This document shows, piece after piece, positions 44,599-56,914 of a DNA stretch of 64,000 bases (the first letter of the stretch is position 1; each line of letters opens with the position of its first letter). This DNA comes from Colocasia esculenta (taxonomy: Eukaryota > Streptophyta > Magnoliopsida > Alismatales > Araceae): positions 147,141,245 to 147,205,244 of the forward strand of contig CM024760.1 of assembly GCA_014218235.1 (NCBI GenBank), written 5' to 3'. Under the pieces are notes generated by a model. The model did no database searches. It was given only the letters and a program-made list of their open reading frames with translations, and was not told where the DNA came from. Position numbers and translations under genes: made by a program.

Positions 44599-47500
44599 TA
44601 ATTCCCTTCTAAGAGATGTGAATCTCTTTTAGGTAAGGCTTTTGTGAAAATGTCTGCTAATTGGCCATTTGTATCAATAAAGGATATTTCAATATTTCCA
44701 TTTGCAACATGATCACGAATAAATGATATCTAACCTCAATATGTTTGGTCCTTGAGTGCTGAACTGGATTCTTGGTGAGATTAATAGCACTGGTGTTGTC
44801 ACACAGCAGTGGGATGGATTTGATGTTTAATTTGAAATCTTCAAGTTGTTGCTTTATCCATAAGAGTTGTGTATAGCAATTTCCAGCAGCTACGTACTCA
44901 GCTTCAGCAGTGGATAGTGCTACTAATTTTGTTTCTTTGAAGACCAAGATATTAAACATCCTGCAAGAAATTGACAACCACCACTGGTGCTTTTTCTATC
45001 TAATTTGCATCCAGCATAGTCAGCATCAGAGTAACCTACTGAGTTAATTTCACAATGTTTTGGATACCATAGACCTAAGTCATGAGATCTTGCTAAATAT
45101 CTAAATATTCTTTTCACCGATATTAAATGTGATTCTTTAGGATCAGCTTGATATCTAGCACACATGCATACACTAAATAGTATATCTGGTCTACTAGCTG
45201 TTAAATAAAGTAGTGAACCAATCATACCTCTGTAGATCTTTTGATCTACTTTCTTACCATCTTTGTCACTGTCCATCCTTGTTGATGTGCTCATCGGTGT
45301 TGACAGTGGCTTGGTAGTTTCGAATCCAAATTTCTTCAAGAGTTCTTTTTTGTACTTTGCTTGACAGATGTGAGTTCCTTCCTTTCCTTGTTTGATTTGA
45401 AGTCCAAGGAAGTAATTAAGTTCTCCCATCATGCTCATTTCAAATTATCCCTGCATCAACTTTTCAAAGTACTTGCAAAGGGATTCATCAGTAGACCCAA
45501 AGATAATATCATCTACATAAATTTGGACTAATAGAATGTGTTTGACCTTTGACTTTATGAAAAGGGTACTATCTACTTGACCTCTACTGAAACCATGGTT
45601 TAAAAGAAAAGAGCTAAGCCTTTCATACCAGGCTCTAGGTGCCTGTTTTAAACCATATAATGCCTTGTGAAGTTTGAAAACATGATTAGGAAATTCCGTG
45701 TCATCAAAACCCGGAGGTTGCTCCACATAAACTTCCTCTTTTATAAAACCATTTACAAATGTGGATTTAACATCCATTTGAAATAGTGTTAAATTCAAAG
45801 CAGATGCATATGCAAGTAATATTCTAATGACCTCAAGTATAGCTACAGGTGCATAGGTTTCATCGAAATCTATGCCTTCCTCTTGAGAATAGCCTTGAGC
45901 TACCAATCTGGCCTTGTTTCTTAAGATTGCACCAGTTTCATCCAGTTTTTTTCTGAACACCCATTTGGTGCCAATGACTGGATGGTCTGATGGTCTAGGA
46001 ACAAGTGACCATACTTGGTTTCTCTTGAATTGATTTAATTCATCTTGCATGGCTACTATCCAAGATTCATCATAAAGAGCTTCATTGACTGTCCTAGGCT
46101 CTATTTGAGAAACAAAAGCTAGGTAATCACAAGGAATAACATTACCTCTTGTTCTTACCCCTATGGATGGATCACCAATAATATTCTCAAGTGGGTGATA
46201 TTTCTTGTATCTCCACTCCTTTGGAAGATTTTCATGAGTAACTTCTTCTTGTTGCAATTCTTCCAGAGGTGGATCATCCTTGTCCTCAATTGATGTATCT
46301 TTTAATTTCTTGGACAGTTCATCTGCATCATCATTGTCACTATCTACTTCCTTTCTCAAGGAATGGTTAGTTTCATCAAAAATAATATGTACAGACTGTT
46401 CAATCAATAAAGTACGTTTGTTAAATACTCTATAGCCTTTGGGTTTAGAGGTGTACCCCATAAAGATGCCTTCATCTGATTTGGCATCCAACTTACCAAT
46501 GTCCCTTTTTCCATTGTTGTGAATGAAGCAAGGACATCCAAAAGTCCTGAAGTGGCTGATCTTTGGCTTCTTCCCTTTGAACAGTTCATATGCAGTCTTC
46601 TTCAGGATTGGCCTGATCATCACTCGGTTGACAATGTAGCTTGCTGTGTTGACTGCTTCAGCCCAAAAATATCTTGGCAGATCATATTCTGAGAGCATAG
46701 TTCTTGCCATATCCAATAGGGTTCTATTCTTCCTCTCAGCAATACCATTTTGTTGTGGTGTCCTTGGTGCTGAGAAATTATGCTCAATTCCCTGATCATC
46801 ACAGAATCTAGCAAACTTTTCATTTTGAAATTCACCACCATGATCTAATCGGATAAACACAATGCTGAACTTTTGATCTTTCTGGATCTTCTTGCTGAAA
46901 CTAACAAAGTTTTCAAAAGTATCATCTTTATGCTCTAGGAATGATATCCATGTGAATCTTGAGTAGTAATCAACTATGACAAATCCAAAATTCTTTCCTC
47001 CAAGACTGGTAGTCCTCATTGGCCCAAATAGATCCATATGAAGGAGCTCTAAGGGTTTTGAGGTGGTCACCACCGTCTTTGACTTGAAGGAGCCTTTGGT
47101 GTGCTTTCCCTTAGCACAAGGTTTACATACACCATCCAATTTTGTACTAACCTTAGGTAGACCTTCCACAAGATTCTTCTTCAGCAGTTTTCTCATGCCA
47201 TCTATGCTGCAATGTCCAAGTCGTCTGTGCCATAATTCTGTAGATTTATCTTTATTTGCTGCCAGGCAAACATTTTGAACCTTAAGTTCTTCAAGATAGA
47301 GCACATACAAATTCTTTTTCTCTATTAGCTTCAAAGATGACTGCTCCATCCTTCAGTATGTTGCACTTCAACTCTTGAAACTTGATCTGATGGCCTCTGT
47401 CACACAGCTGGCTAATGCTAATGAGATTGTGCTTCAATCCCTTGACTAATAGCACATCTTCTATGACTGTTTTTCCTTTGTTATTCACAGAGCCACTGCC

Positions 47501-47701
47501 TATCACGGTTCCTTTCCCATTATCTCCATAAGTAACTGTTCCTTCTTCAGCTTGGAGATGAGAGAATAACTTCTGGTTTCCTGACATGTGTCTTGAGCAC
47601 CCGCTATCCAAATACCATTTGGATGCTCGAGAGATGTCCTGAAATAAAACATCAAGTTTTAGGTACCCAAATTCTTTTGGGTCCTGATGGGTTAGTATCA
47701 T
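44599..47701 (-). pseudogene. E2 pol (copia: protease, integrase, reverse transcriptase, RNase H), broken
   Basis: On the minus strand: the segment with WYLDSGCSRHMSGNQ (47615-47575); after a frameshift near 47320, the GAG-pre-integrase zinc motif (LWHRRLGHCSIDGM … CKPCAKGKH); the integrase core with LLHMDLFG, IRLDHGGEF and GIAERKNRT (D, D, E); then reverse transcriptase with QMDVKSTFVNG, LYGLKQAPRAWYERL and YVDD (about 45505). A TAA interrupts after LMQG (45445), in the same frame as the following FEMSMMGELNYFLG. RNase H (VALSTAEAEYVAAGNC) follows another frameshift near 44930. The end is RFTSLRRELG, cut by E3. Integrase before reverse transcriptase establishes copia. Confidence 0.92.
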
Positions 47702-49419
47702 TTATTTTGCCTTTTATTATCCATTTCTTATGTCTTGTTGGGCATGTCGTTATGATGTGTCCTAACTTGTTACAGTGACTACAACAGGATAATTTGGTTA
47801 CTTTTTCTATATATCTGAAATCAGCTTTGTATGTTGTATCTTGTTCAGGTACAAATTTTGGTGTTGGATATGTTTTAGGATAAATTATGGTTTCTTCATT
47901 ATCTGGGGGTGTATATCCTAATCCATTTTTCTCTTACCTGATCTTCTAGCACTTTTAATATGAGGGAGTTTTTACCATTAGTGAATTTTTCTAATGTGCT
48001 AGATAACTGTATATTTTCTTCTGTTAGTGTTTTGATTTCAGTTTTCAGTTCATCTGAACTTACTTGTTTCTCTAATTAGTTATTTGTTCATTCTTAGCTT
48101 TTAGGTCTTCACATAACAGTTAATTTCTTCTTTTAAGTTCAGTTATTTGACTTTCTAATTGTTCATTTTCTGATTTTAGATCTGAGTTTGTATTTTCTAT
48201 GCAGACTATGTTTTTCTTGCTCACTTTTAATAATTTGGTTACTTCTTTATATTTTTCATATAGTTCGTTGAAAGCCTCTTCTAAGCTATCGGAATTTGAA
48301 TCATTGCATGAATCAAAAGAGGAGTCAGAAGTTACCTTATCTTCAGTATTTGCCATGAAGGCCAAGTTGGCCTTTTCTTCATCACTGCAGGAACTTGACT
48401 CACTGTCTGAGTCACTACTGTTTTCCCAAGCTGCTGCCATCGCCTTCTTCTTGTACTTTCTGAACTTCTTGGAACTGTCCTTCTTCCTGAACTCTGGCTT
48501 CTTTAACTTTGGACACTCAGTTTTAATGTGTCCTGGCTTCTTACATTCATAGCAGACGGGCTCTCCTTTCTTTATTTCTTTTCCATCTGGATTCTTGAAT
48601 TCCTTGTTCCTTTTGAAGTGCCTTCTTCCATATTGGACTTTCTTCTTCTTAGCCAAAATTCGCTGTAATTTTCTAGATAGTATAGCTTCCTCATTTTTGC
48701 TATCTGCATCACTTTCACTTTCAGCTGAACTTGCTTCTGGTGAATCTTCTTCAGCTTTTAAGGCGTTGGAGTGCTTCTTTCTGCTAGAGGACTCTCCTAG
48801 CCTTTCCATGTTGATCTCATGGGCCATGAGGGACCCAATGAGCTTTTCTACAGACATTCTCTTCAGGTATTAGCTTCTTCTATTGCTGTGACCTTTGGGG
48901 TCCATGAGGACGGTAAGGATCTAAGTATCTTCCTCACCATGTCTCCCATCTCATAGGTTTTCCCCAGACTAGCTAGTCCATTTGTGATGTCAGTGAACCG
49001 GCTGAACATTTGAGTTATGGACTCACTTGACTGCATCTGAAATCTTTCATATTGAGTGACAAGAATGTCGATTCTTGTTTCCTTTACTTTGTATGTGCCT
49101 TCATAAGTAATCCTGAGCTTTTCTCACATTTCCATTGAGGATTTGCAGGCTGAAACTCTGTTGAATTCCTTCTTACTTAAAGCACAGCATAGGATGCTCT
49201 TTGCTTTGCAATTCAGGGAAATCTTCTTCCTGTCATCATCTGTCCATTGTGCTTTCTCATTTGTGACTAACAATCACCTTCTTCTACTATGGACCAAATT
49301 TGATAGTCGTGCCCTTGTAGAAAGTATTCCATTCTGGTCTTCCAGTAAGGATAATCTTCACCATCGAAGAGAGGGGGTCGGTTGACAGACTGACCTTCAA
49401 AGTTACCTTGGGCTGCCAT
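47702..49419 (-). pseudogene. E2 gag, broken
   Basis: The ATG at 49419 opens MAAQGNFEGQSVNRPPLF, then DGEDYPYWKTRMEYFLQGHD, the usual start of copia gag (DUF4219/UBN2 type). The middle is eroded by frameshifts (49280-48860), with KILRSLPSSWTPKVTAIEEA readable near 48900. An open stretch at 48857-48120 holds the zinc knuckle CYECKKPGHIKTECP, Lys-rich and Ser/Asp-rich segments, and a coiled coil. A second knuckle, CSHCNKLGHIITTCP, is near 47760, before protease. Gag builds the particle and binds RNA. Confidence 0.85.
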
Positions 49420-49468
49420 GGATCTTTACTCTTCAGATCGTTGGATCCTTTCTTTGTCGAAGAGACTA

Positions 49469-49480
49469 GCTCTGATACCA
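49469..49480 (-). promoter_or_regulatory. E2 primer-binding site (initiator tRNA-Met)
   Basis: TGGTATCAGAGC on the minus strand, two bases after the LTR end. It primes minus-strand DNA synthesis and fixes the 5' LTR at 49483-51600. Confidence 0.92.
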
Positions 49481-49482
49481 CT

Positions 49483-51600
49483 TGTTGCCCAGTTGACGAG
49501 CCCAGAGGGGGGTGAATGGGTCTTTAAAAATTAATCTAGAAGATATCTGTAACTAAAAAACATTCACACAAACGTTCTTCGAAGTCGGTTAGTGACAGTT
49601 AGTTTAAATAATAAACACACAAAGAAGACAATCACACAACACAAGGTTTATCCTGGTTCGGACCTCCTTTCCTTAGGAGCCCTACCTCCAGTCCCTGAGC
49701 AAAAACTCAGGATTTCACTAACTAGGGTACAGTCCCCCTAAGGACGCTACAACACCCAGCTCAGCTGGTCTTCCTTCACAACCGAAGGGAACAACACCCT
49801 GGATACCACACCAGGTCTTCCTTCACAACCGAAGGGAACAACACCCTGGATACCACACCAGGTCTTCCTTCACAATCGAAGAGAACAACACCCTGGATAC
49901 CACACCAGGTCTTCCTTCACACCCGAAGGGAACAACACAAAGAGAGTGAATGAAATTCAAGCCCCTAGATCAAGCTTTTGACAAGCAAGGATCTGAAGCA
50001 ACTAGAACTGAGAGAAAGAGATTTAAGCTAAGCACCCTCTCAGAACTACACAGGCTCTCTCAAGATTTTCACAAACTAGTGGAGAGCAAAAGAGCAAAAG
50101 CCAAGCAGAATGAAGTTCTTGGCTCTGGACTTTCTTCAGAAGAATTTGAATGTTTGAATGCGCGATCTCTGCCTTTTTTCTGTTCTTCTGACTTGAATTT
50201 ATATCTTCAATTTGAAATGTAGACGTTGAAGTGTCTGTTGTCTCTCTTTTGAGTAGTCGTTAGACTGAATGACATCTGGAGTCTTGGAAGCTTCCAGTCA
50301 ACAGTCTTTTGATCACTTGAGCACGCAAAGAGATAGATCTTCAAAATATCCGTTGGCTTCTATTTGTTTAATGTTGTACCAAGAAGCTAGTTCAGAGGTC
50401 TGCACAAATGTCAATCTCAATAGCAGACAGCTAAGCTGTCTCTGATGTCAGTCAACGTCAGTAGCAATAGACATGAAAATAGTAGTGCAAAATAGCTTAA
50501 GTCTAAAGGACGTAATCAGAGTGGGCACGATATGGTCTGTATGCATGCAGAAATATGTTCAGATCTCATAAATGCAAAAGCGTCAGAGAGATGTCTAAGT
50601 GGACTTTGACTAGTCAACGCTTTTAAGATGAATAAGATATCAAGATATGAAATCGATGACTATATGACTTATGAAATCGTTATGAGTCATAGCAAATCGT
50701 TATGTGACAGAAGATATATCATGAACACTTAATGAATCGTTGCACAAAGCAAATTGTTGTGTTTCTGAAGAAATCGATGTGAAATACTTAACAAATCATT
50801 ATACAAAGCAAGTCGTTGTGAATTCTAAAGAAATCGTTATGAGTACTTATCAAGTCGTTATGAACTCTAAAGAATCGTTATGGTAACTTATGAAGTCGTT
50901 ACAACAAGCAAGTCGTTACGGTAACTTATGAAATCGTTAAAACAAGCAAGTCGTTGCGCTTTCTAAAGAAATCGTTGCGATAACTTATAGAGTCGTTATG
51001 ACAGGCAAGTCGTTACGAGTTTCTAAAGAAATCGTTACGGTAACTTATAGAGTCATTGTGACGAGCAAGTCATTACGGGCTCTAAAGAAATCGTTGCGAC
51101 AACTTATAGAGTCGTTGCGACAGGCAAGTCGTTACGAGCTCTAAAGAAATCGTTACGGTAACTTATAGAGTCGTTGTGACGAGCAAGTCGTTACGGGCTC
51201 TAAAGAAATCGTTACGGTAACTTATAGAGTCGTTGTGACATCGACTTGTTTGAAATAACATGACTTTTCAGTCTTATAAGGAAATCGTTGCGATCACTTA
51301 TAGAATCGTTACGACATCGATTTGTTTGAAACAACATGACTTTTCAGTCTTATAAGAAAATCGTTATGGCCTTCAATGGAAGTCGATATGGACTTAGAGA
51401 AATATCATGTTGAAAAGATTAAGGCTTCAGAGAAGTAATGCATACCTTTATTGGCTTGTTTGACCTTGGTATTTTTTCTGTGCTTAAGACTTATGAAATA
51501 TTCATTAGATATAATTGATAAACTTTTATTTGGTTTTTTTAATCATCAAAATATATATATATGTATTAATTAAAATTACATGGGGACAGACTGGTCATCA
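49483..51600 (-). repeat. E2 5' LTR (2118 bp)
   Basis: Partner of 18701-20848. It lacks one partial tandem unit (near 50910) and has a shorter TA run (about 51550). A likely TATA box, GATATAAAT on the minus strand, is at 50205-50197; the 47-bp tandem units would then lie in the transcribed part. The TCGTTA motif array (about 50640-51390) lies upstream of it, in the U3 part, where transcription factors would bind. Confidence 0.92.
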
Positions 51601-51605
51601 AGTTC
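51601..51605 (+). other. E2 target-site duplication, right copy (AGTTC)
   Basis: Identical to 18696-18700; see that entry. Confidence 0.92.
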
Positions 51606-52328
51606 GTCCATATGGACGGACGCAGAATGAGAAATGACGGGTCGAATTGCGCCCCAAATGGTCGCCGCGATTCAGGGTAATTATTGCCTGACGCAGAACC
51701 CGTAGAGGCGCACCTTTTGAGGTTTGAAAGGACGTTGTGAATTGCGTCCGGTCATGGCGACGCTATTCAAAATTATAGGCAGCTTTTCCATCGGACGCGG
51801 ATAAGGTATTTTTTAGGCGGCCAGTAGGAACGCCGCAGTTTATGAAAAGGGGCTCTTGGAAACACCTATAGAAGTAATAGAGAGGCGACCTGAAGCAAGT
51901 TGTTCAGTTGGAGCGAGGGCAGCATCTCCTGCCATCACAACTTCAAGTCCTTCAGGATCTCTCATCATTAGATCTGACGTCGCCCATCTCAATCTCCCCA
52001 CCAAATTGGCTGCGTCACATTTTAGTCCCCCGAATGCTTCTCTAGGGGTATCCATGGCATTTGTCACATCTTTCGGCCCCTTTAATTATTCATCAAACAC
52101 CTTGAGAGGAACACAAGCATGATCCTAGCGCCTGTTTTGAAATCTGATTCGCGCCCTCATCGCTGGACGCAATTCAAAATTTATAGGCGGCCTCTATCAT
52201 GGACGCGTTTTAAAGTACCACCCGAGGTCCCATGTTGAGGAGAGAATCCTTGCATTTTGGATGACACAATCACATTCAAGGGACATTTTGGCCATGTTAA
52301 GGAAATAATTTATTGCTCGCTAAAGGAT
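51606..52328. other. E4 non-coding stretch downstream of the PMD gene
   Basis: Rich in scattered GCGTCC/GGACGC and CGACGCTATTC-like cores. An open frame on the minus strand (52067-51840) has no recognised domain and is not called a gene. Confidence 0.5.
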
Positions 52329-53794
52329 TCAATCGCGTCGTTTACAAACGGACACCTTGGGCCACAACTTCCTAAGCTCCCTTACATAATTTGTCCAATC
52401 ATTTTCAACCTCCGTCACATTTAGGACCGGCCTCCTAAAGGTGCAGACCTTCCATATAGCCTTTATGGTGTTCACCTCCTCGCTATCATTGCCAGTATCG
52501 ATGTCACGTCGTTTAATCGGTGGGATGTGGGATGGCCCCTCGAAAATGCATCTTGGAATGCCGAGCTGTGGGAGACAGCGGTGTGGATTGTAGAGAACAA
52601 ATTCAGAAGCCCCGATTAACCGCAAATCCACACTGGGTGCTAGCCGAGTCCGCACATCCCGGGCAAGAAGTGGTGACGGAATGAAAAAGAATGCGCTCTC
52701 GGGCATATCTCAGAAGAAATCTCGCCAATCCGCCTACGTCTTGAGTTGTGGCGCCCGGTTTGCCACACGCCCTTCCAAGCCCACGATATGATCCATGTGC
52801 TTAAGCGGACTTTTGGAGAAGATCCGGGACGAGCTTGCAACGTCATTACTCAAGAAAAACTTGAAGTGTAGGTCAGTCCAACAAGTTAACAAAAGCATGG
52901 ATCCGTAAGGAGGCCTACCCAAGCTCTCCGCCGTAAGCCCACTGTACAGGAAGGCTAGCACCGCCGGTCCCAACTTCTCCCCTTCCCAGATGGCGCACAC
53001 CGCGCCAAGTTGATCCTCCTCCAAGACACTGTCGATTGAAGGGAAGAGTAGCGCGCCCGCCACGCAGATGGCGAACCCCCGCATCACCAACTCGAGCCTC
53101 TCATCATCTCTTGTCTCTGATATCTCTCTCATTGTCCAGGCCGCCAGCTTTTGGAGGTTTATCCCTTGCGGATCCCGGACGCTTTGTGCCTCCATCGGAT
53201 CCATGAAACCCTCGAGCACCGCCTTGCTCGTATAATACCGTGTCATGGTCGCCATTCCATCTTCTCCGTCCCGCTTCATCCTCTTCAAACCTAATAAAAG
53301 TTCAACCTCTTCCAGAAGGACAATGGCTTCAAATGTTCGGAAGAGAAATGTGTTGGTTTGAGGGTGCCATAATTCAATCAGAGCCCCGAGGGATGCCCAA
53401 TCTAAGTAAATTTCGTGGTACCTTTTAGCATGGACGGTGAGGTTACTAAGCCCCCATTGTCTAAGGATGGCAGACATGTTAGGAGTGATGTTAGAGGTCA
53501 AGTGGTGGAGCCAAGGAAGGCGCATGAAGCGCCGGTTACCTGGGAATAATGGGAAATCCTACAGTAGGTGGGCGTGATTTAGAAGGGAAGAAGTAGGAAA
53601 GAAAGAAAGAAAATGAAACAAGAAGGAAGAGCACCAAATCAAATATTAGTAACAAGTAAAAGCAAAGCTAATCAAGAGCAAAAACAGCTTACCATCTTCG
53701 CTTGAACTAGTTTGCAAATATGACCTTCTATTTGATTCAATCTTTGGAAGCCCTCTCCTCTTGATCCCCGGGAGGATGATCCACCATGCTCCAT
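52329..53794 (-). pseudogene. E4 PMD gene, antisense to the element
   Basis: The proposed first exon is ATG 53794 to 53693 (MEHGGSSSRGSRGEGFQRLN; donor GTAAGC); the intron ends at TTCCCAG, with the main exon from 53539. The phase at this join does not fit, so a lesion or another start is possible. The PMD is recognised by IELWHPQTNTFLF, EAIVLLEEVELLLGL, VLAFLYSGLTAES and PPYGSMLLLTCW. In-frame stops at 52734-52736 (TAG) and 52710-52712 (TGA) interrupt the frame, which then continues to 52329 with SHIPPIKRRD and IKAIWKVC, matching the end of E3 PMD gene 1. The two are clear homologues but well diverged. Confidence 0.8.
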
Positions 53795-55768
53795 CTTTCT
53801 TTCCTCCTTCCACCTCTCAATGCTTACCTTTCTTTCTTCTCTCCCTTCCTTGATTCAAAATAAGGATTCTTACCTTTGATGAGAAGGAGAGGAGTGGGAG
53901 TGCATGGGAAAAAGTAGCAGGAATCCTGGAGATGAGCCATCTCCTGCAGCAACCCATGCCCCATGTCCCATTGAATGGAAAGAGGCCAAAGCTGTCAAAT
54001 CAATTTGACCCTTTTAAATCGCGTCCAGTGCAGCGGACGCCGTTAAGATTGTATAAGCGTCTGTTTATCCGGCCGCCATTTACTTTCCATAGACGTCCAA
54101 TATGTTGGACGCATTAAAAAAAAACAGCGTCCCAATTGGACGCTAATTCAAGGAAATGCCAAAAGTGCCCCACCATGATTCAAAGTTGAAAATGCACTCC
54201 TACGCTATCATCGGTAAGAAGGACTTCAATGCCCTCACTGCTCCGGGAGTGAGAAAATAAAAAAAAAGTCTCTATTACCCATAATGACCCTTTCACGCTA
54301 CAAAAGCTGCTTCATCAAACTTTATGTTATCCCTTTTCAGATGAAGTTCAGTCCTTATGGAGGGTTATTCTATTCTCGCCATAACTGAAGAACGAACATG
54401 TCCAGCCTCGGAAGTTCAAGTTCTTCAGAGTTTTGCTTCAGGCTACGCCACATAATACGGCAGAGGCTCACCAGAGAAAATTTGACACGTGTCACACTCT
54501 TGAGCTCTCTTTGTAGAAGCCAGAAGCATCAGGATTGGCGATGATAGCAAAGGTTTGCACTTTGCTGAAGGTTGGGGAGTTTGCAGCCGCTCACGGATGA
54601 GCTTTGGGACCTCTTGGTGTTCAAGAGTGTGGGCGGCATTTTTTTTCATATAACCATCTTTAGCAAAAGTGCATGCCATATCAAAAAATGAGGCCCCAAT
54701 AATAATAATGTTCAGGATCTCTCCCACCAACAATTTGAATAGCGTCCAACATACCAGACACAATTCACGATTGATAGGCGTCCAGTATCCCAGCCGCAAT
54801 TTACAAGCAACATTGTTTTCATTATTTTACTCTATTATTTGTTGCTTGTCAAAACTAATCAATCTTTGAGCACAGGATCTGGATGTCTTTTCGCCATGCA
54901 ATACATGATCATCCTCGGCAAACACTACCTCAGTATTGTACAATTGCATCTTACTATGATATACTTTATTAGAACACATCAAGGACCTCGAGGCTCTGAC
55001 AAAACTGGGGTTTGAGTTCCCCTCCTCCGCCAAAAACAATGATATTCCATAGGAGTCTTACGACTTGAGTTAGGCTGTTACGCTATGGAAGGACGACGGT
55101 TCCGCTCAGTATCCTGACTTCCATGGCATAACAATATTATCCTTGATTACCTTATATTTTATTTTATTCTATGTTCTTCTTTTAGCCCAGCATGCATCAT
55201 GTAGAACCTTGAGCATAACTCTGGAGAATCACTCTCGTTCTTAATTGAAGAGAGCCACTTGTTCTTAAAATCACAAATAACATGAAATATTCCATTCCAA
55301 GTCCAGTACTCAGTTCATTGTGTTGTTGTTTAAAGATCGTCCTTTTGAGAAACTCAGTTGCTTTGGACTTTGGATACCTACTTTATTTTTTAGTTACTCC
55401 CAGAGATCCACCTACGGTAGTGGCAGACGCCCCCAATGGTGCAACCTAACGGATTGTGTCCTTAGGTACTTCCCCGACGTTGGAAGTTGATCTCCCTCCT
55501 TCCCGTGCCCACGCACACACTTCCTTTTTTTCCGTCCAAAGCATCGAGTTTTTCTCTTAAAGTTTTCCCCGAACAACTCCACTCTGAATTGACAAAAAGC
55601 TCCTATCATGTGTTGCTGAGGCGTGTCTCATCACACCTTGGTGTCTACTTTTCAGTCTGCTCCCACTACACTCCACTACGCTTTATCTCACTTCGCTCCA
55701 TTACACTCCATTCTGTGTCCCTCCACTTCGCTCCCCTGCAAAGCAGACACCCAGGCGAGGCAGCTGTA
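53795..55768. other. E4 3' non-coding stretch
   Basis: No gene supported. Perfect inverted pairs: 54021-54040 (GCGTCC/GGACGC, 8-base loop), 54094-54111 (CGTCCAA/TTGGACG, 4-base loop) and 54126-54144 (AGCGTCC/GGACGCT, 5-base loop). From 55630 to 55768 lie repeated CACTACACTCCACTACGCT-like pieces before the LTR, corresponding to the same place in E3. Confidence 0.55.
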
Positions 55769-55935
55769 GACACGCCAATTTGGCTTCACATTGGGTAAAT
55801 TTCATGTCACACTGCGATACCTCATAGTAGCTCTTTCTCAATTAACCTCTTGAGTGGTGTTCTTATTTTCAAGATTATTCTAGGATTTTTAGAAAATTCC
55901 CCAAAAGGGTCTGATGAACTTCATTGAATCGCGTC
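55769..55935 (+). repeat. Start of the E4 3' LTR, truncated
   Basis: TGTAGACACGCC follows GGCGAGGCAGC (a weak purine tract). Only 167 bp remain before the E3-family LTR at 55936. The rest would lie beyond the window if E6 and E5 are simple insertions. Confidence 0.5.
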
Positions 55936-56914
55936 TGTAGACACCCATTTCTGACCCATAAGTCGAGCTAAATTCCTTGTCATATCATTGATGCCCCACG
56001 TTGGCTCATCATCGCCAAGCTGGCTCTCTCCGATCATGATATCTTCTTCGTTAGTTCATCACCCTGGTGGGTTCTTCCTGGTCAAAGTTAATCCTCTTCA
56101 TCATCATCTTATAGCTCTCTGGGTTAAGAATCCGGCGTTTCAAACCGTGCGTCAATCTGATACCTGTGCAAGGAGATCGGACACTTTGTATGGCCATATG
56201 CTAAAAAGTCCCTGAAGGCGACAGTGACCCTGTCGTTTTCCCATCCCCAACGCGACGACCCTCCTGTCGCTATCAGGCCTTCTAACGATTTGCCAAGTCA
56301 GAATCGATCTCCTTCAGAAGGCGACACCTCGATATGTCGCGTCAATAATAGGCATTTTATTCCTTGAAAAATCGTCAGAAATGACTTAAAGTCACCTTCT
56401 AAGGAAGCGACATATCGAGGCGTCGCCACCTTGGTAGCGACACGATGGCCGTCGCATTCTGGACCTCATGCAGAGAACCCTTTCCGAGCATGACTTGGAC
56501 ACATGTCATACATGGATATTCCCTCTTTCGGTCGACCAAATCGCGTCCAAATCCTACCAAAACTCGTGGAGACCTTCCTTAAAGCCTCCTTTCCGAGTCC
56601 CAATCGCCCAAGCACGGTCATACCTACCCAAACCCAGACTCTTGCCTATTATTCCTCTCACAGCCTTTCCAGGAATAATCACCTATAACTATCTCAATAC
56701 TCCATCTTTTGAGGCAAGGCCGGTGTCTGCTTCTTCCCCTGCAAGAGAGCTTCAACTCCGAAGAAGAGTCCCTTGCCTCCAGACGACCAGGAACTGCCCC
56801 CCAGGGCGTTTTCTCACCGACTACACTTTCTCTCTCCCTTTCTCTTCATTCATGCATGCATAGATCCTTTCTTTTCATAGATTTGCATTAGAACACATAC
56901 CACACACCTATCTT
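55936..56914 (+). repeat. E6: LTR of the E3 family, cut by E5
   Basis: It begins TGTAGACACCCATTTCTG and aligns in reverse with the E3 LTR over most of its length (TTGGCTCATCATCG, CATGCATGCATAG, GCATTAGAACAC). It includes GCGACA/TGTCGC pairs at about 56216-56460, the E3-family core. It stops at 56914, about 270 bp short of a full LTR, where the E5 LTR begins. Whether it is a solo LTR or the end of a full element cannot be told from this window. Confidence 0.8.

Larger units (their letters stand above)
18701..51600 (-). mobile_element. E2: SIRE/Maximus-like Ty1/copia retrotransposon, split by E3
   Basis: Two LTRs of 2148 and 2118 bp flank the element, which has a matching 5-bp target duplication (AGTTC). 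On the minus strand the order is 5' LTR, tRNA-Met primer-binding site, gag, pol with integrase before reverse transcriptase (copia order), extra 3' gene, polypurine tract, 3' LTR. Without E3 it would be about 13.5 kb. A zinc knuckle in gag, the D,D,E integrase and the YVDD reverse transcriptase are readable, but gag-pol has several stops and frameshifts. The SIRE/Maximus assignment is by gene order and the repeated purine tracts. Confidence 0.92.
51606..55935 (+). mobile_element. E4: truncated Tat-like element with a PMD gene (right part)
   Basis: It lacks gag-pol. It is assigned from three agreements with E3: an antisense PMD gene; a 3' terminal stretch at 55640-55768 with ACTCCACTACGCT-type repeats like E3 26600-26680 in reverse; and an LTR start TGTAGACACGCC at 55769, compared with TGTAGACACCC in E3. 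The orientation is plus, opposite to E3. It is cut on the left at 18411 and on the right at 55936 by E6. It belongs to a different family from E3: the motif cores are GCGTCC/GGACGC. Confidence 0.6.
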
